Source of the DNA: Holophagae bacterium
GTDB taxonomy: Bacteria > Acidobacteriota > Holophagae > Acanthopleuribacterales > Acanthopleuribacteraceae
Reading direction: 5' to 3'
NCBI GenBank assembly: GCA_030429565.1
Contig: JAUIFE010000020.1
Span: 1-64,000, forward strand
DNA length: 64,000 nucleotides
Part shown: positions 62,350 through 64,000 of the stretch, in pieces
Position numbering within the stretch: position 1 is the stretch's first letter
Layout of the letters: each line of letters opens with the position of its first letter
Translations under genes and position numbers: made by a program
Notes under the pieces: model-generated
Database searches by the model: none
What the model was told of the DNA's origin: nothing
The model's input: the letters and a program-made list of their open reading frames with translations, nothing else

Positions 62350-63951
62350 CTAGGCGGTCGCTTGTGCGTTGCGTTTTTCCAAAAACTCGTCGTAGGTACC
62401 GAGGTGATCTTCAATACCGCCGTCGCTTTTCAGCTCAATCACTCGCGTGGCCACGGTTTGCGTCAACTCGTGGTCGTGCGAGGTGAACATGACACAGCCG
62501 TTGAACTTAATCATGCCGTCGTTGAGCGCGGTGATCGATTCCAAGTCGAGGTGGTTGGTGGGTTCGTCAAACATCAGAACGTTGGCGCCGGACATCATCA
62601 TGCGCGACAACATACAGCGCACCTTCTCGCCACCGGACAGAACACCGGCCATTTTCAGGCCTTCATCACCGGAGAAAAGCATGCGACCCAGGAAGCCGCG
62701 AACAAAGTTAATGTCCTGCTCTTCGGAGTACTGACGCAGCCAATCGACCAAATTGAGGTCGACGTTGAAATACTGATCGTGATCTTTGGGGAAGTAGGCC
62801 TGGGTGGTGGTCACGCCCCATTTAAAGTGACCGGTATCGGGCTCGGCTTCGCCGGCCAAAACCTGCATCAAGGCGGTGACGGCCAAACCGTTGTCGGACA
62901 CAATCGCCACTTTGTCTTCACGACTTAAGCGGAAGGTAACGTCTTTAAAGAGCACCTCGCCGTCGACGGTGCGACTGAGCCCTTCCACTTCCAAAACCTC
63001 GTTGCCGATCTCGCGGCTTGGTTGAAAGATGATGTAGGGATACTTACGCGAACTGGGCTTGATGTCTTCGAGATTGAGCTTGTCGAGCTGTTTCTTACGC
63101 GCGGTGGCCTGACGGGCCTTAGAAGCATTGGACGAGAAGCGCGCAATGAAGTCTTTAAGCTCTTTAATTTTGTCTTCTTTTTTACGGTTGCGATCCTGGG
63201 TTTGCGCCAGCGCCAATTGCGACGATTTGTACCAGAAGTCGTAGTTCCCCACGAACATCTTCATTTGACTGCGGTCAATGTCGGCAACGTGGGTGCAGAC
63301 TTTGTTGAGAAAGTGACGGTCGTGAGAGACAACCAACACGGTGTTTTCAAAGTCGTAGAGGAAATTTTCCAGCCAGGTGATGGAGGCGACGTCAAGGTGG
63401 TTGGTCGGTTCGTCAAGCAACAGGATATCGGGGTTACCGAACAGCGCTTGCGCCAAAAGCACGCGAACCTTAAAGGAGTCTTCCAGGTCGGCCATTTTTT
63501 TGTCGTGGTCGCGATCGCGGATGCCCAAACCGTTGAGCAATGCGCCGGCCTCAGCTTCGGCTTCGTAACCATTGAGATCGGCAAACTCGCCTTCTAACTC
63601 GCCGGAACGCACACCGTCTTCGTCGGTGAAGTCGGGTTTGGCGTAGAGTTCGTCGCGTTCTTTGCGTACTTCGTAAAGGCGTTTGTGGCCCATAATAACG
63701 GTATCAAGTACCTGAAAGTCATTGTATTCAAAGTGGTTCTGCTTCAGAACCGCCAAACGGGAGCCAGGCGTCTTGTGGACATCACCGGCCTGCGTGGGGA
63801 TCTCGCCGGAAAGCAATTTCATAAACGTGGATTTGCCGGCACCGTTGGCACCAATGATGCCGTAGCAGTTACCCGGCGTAAATTTGATATTGACGTCTTC
63901 AAACAGCACACGGCTGCCGTAACGCAAAGTCAGATCGCTAACACTAATCAC
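62350..63951 (-). CDS. ABC-F family ATPase (YbiT-like)
   Basis: 533 aa, two ABC modules and no membrane segment, so a ribosome-associated ABC-F protein. First module: Walker A GANGAGKST (about residue 35) and LLLDEPTNHLD. Second: LSGGEKVRCML and MFDEPTNHLD. The second Walker A is degenerate: SDNGLAVTALM (about 355), with Val in place of the Lys. The interdomain linker (about 240-300) is Lys-rich. Starts GTG at 63951 with GAGGG upstream; a TTG at 63963 is inside that SD. ABC-F proteins act in translation quality control or antibiotic protection; which one is not told by sequence. Confidence 0.9.
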   Translation of the reverse strand: MISVSDLTLRYGSRVLFEDVNIKFTPGNCYGIIGANGAGKSTFMKLLSGEIPTQAGDVHKTPGSRLAVLKQNHFEYNDFQVLDTVIMGHKRLYEVRKERDELYAKPDFTDEDGVRSGELEGEFADLNGYEAEAEAGALLNGLGIRDRDHDKKMADLEDSFKVRVLLAQALFGNPDILLLDEPTNHLDVASITWLENFLYDFENTVLVVSHDRHFLNKVCTHVADIDRSQMKMFVGNYDFWYKSSQLALAQTQDRNRKKEDKIKELKDFIARFSSNASKARQATARKKQLDKLNLEDIKPSSRKYPYIIFQPSREIGNEVLEVEGLSRTVDGEVLFKDVTFRLSREDKVAIVSDNGLAVTALMQVLAGEAEPDTGHFKWGVTTTQAYFPKDHDQYFNVDLNLVDWLRQYSEEQDINFVRGFLGRMLFSGDEGLKMAGVLSGGEKVRCMLSRMMMSGANVLMFDEPTNHLDLESITALNDGMIKFNGCVMFTSHDHELTQTVATRVIELKSDGGIEDHLGTYDEFLEKRNAQATA

Positions 63952-64000
63952 GATGGCCCTCAATGTTGATCAACAGAATTTTGGTTCGGCGCATGGCGGC

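Overview
The window is a moderately GC-rich, densely coded stretch of a Gram-negative bacterial chromosome. LpxK (lipid A), DsbD, an Omp85-type barrel protein, several lipoproteins and a type IV pilus ATPase point to an outer membrane. An ECF sigma/Ser-Thr kinase pair, PilZ and FHA proteins, a SprA-type metalloprotease, an ankyrin protein and a Calx-beta/IPTL-CTERM surface protein suggest a large-genome lineage such as Acidobacteriota (Holophagae/Acanthopleuribacter-like) or a myxobacterium-like group. This placement is an inference; there is no rRNA gene here to test it. No tRNA, rRNA, CRISPR array, integrase or IS element was seen.

Layout. 1-2.2 kb: a cluster of hairpin-forming repeats beside an ABC exporter. 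2.4-9.4 kb: lepA, yhbY, moaC, an unknown gene and a large IPTL-CTERM adhesin-like protein. 10.0-14.0 kb: a lasso-peptide locus (RRE protein B1, cyclase C, a 58-aa precursor, an HPr-kinase-like tailoring kinase, and a B2 leader peptidase on the opposite strand). 14.0-19.3 kb: dsbD and a bioB-bioF-bioD operon. 19.3-26.5 kb: two unknown genes, an FHA protein with a Glu-Pro tract, a UbiD-family decarboxylase, lpxK and greA. 26.5-32.8 kb: PilZ protein, ftsY, Roadblock-like protein, TPR lipoprotein, FHA-GAF-adenylate cyclase, methyltransferase. 32.8-41.6 kb: small unknown protein, SprA-type metalloprotease, pilB, a PilZ-like protein, a 770-aa ankyrin protein, a secreted beta-helix protein. 41.7-51.5 kb: kinase/sigma pair, uvrA, topA, dprA. 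51.9-56.1 kb: an operon of two envelope proteins and a metallopeptidase/TolB-propeller/Omp85 fusion. 56.4-64 kb: methyltransferase, an mqsRA toxin-antitoxin locus with a frameshifted toxin, an NrdD-like glycyl-radical protein, an unknown gene, a MobA/MocA-like nucleotidyltransferase and an ABC-F ATPase.

The most notable system is the lasso-peptide locus. The precursor, too short for ordinary gene calling, has the full leader motif Y-x2-P-x-(L/M)-x3-G-x5-T, a predicted Ala1-Asp8 ring and a C-terminal Ser. A kinase gene overlaps its 3' end, as expected for a C-terminally phosphorylated (paeninodin-like) lasso peptide. A strong intrinsic-terminator hairpin lies inside the kinase reading frame just after the precursor. 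The B2 protease is convergent, shares a TTAA stop overlap with the kinase and follows dsbD. The second clear case of gene decay or regulation is mqsR, which lost its last strand by a one-base frameshift while its MqsA operator sequence remains intact.

Several genes use GTG or TTG starts with strong Shine-Dalgarno sequences (lepA, ubiD-like, lpxK, pilB, the Omp85 fusion, ABC-F). Start choices here rest on those sites and on family lengths.
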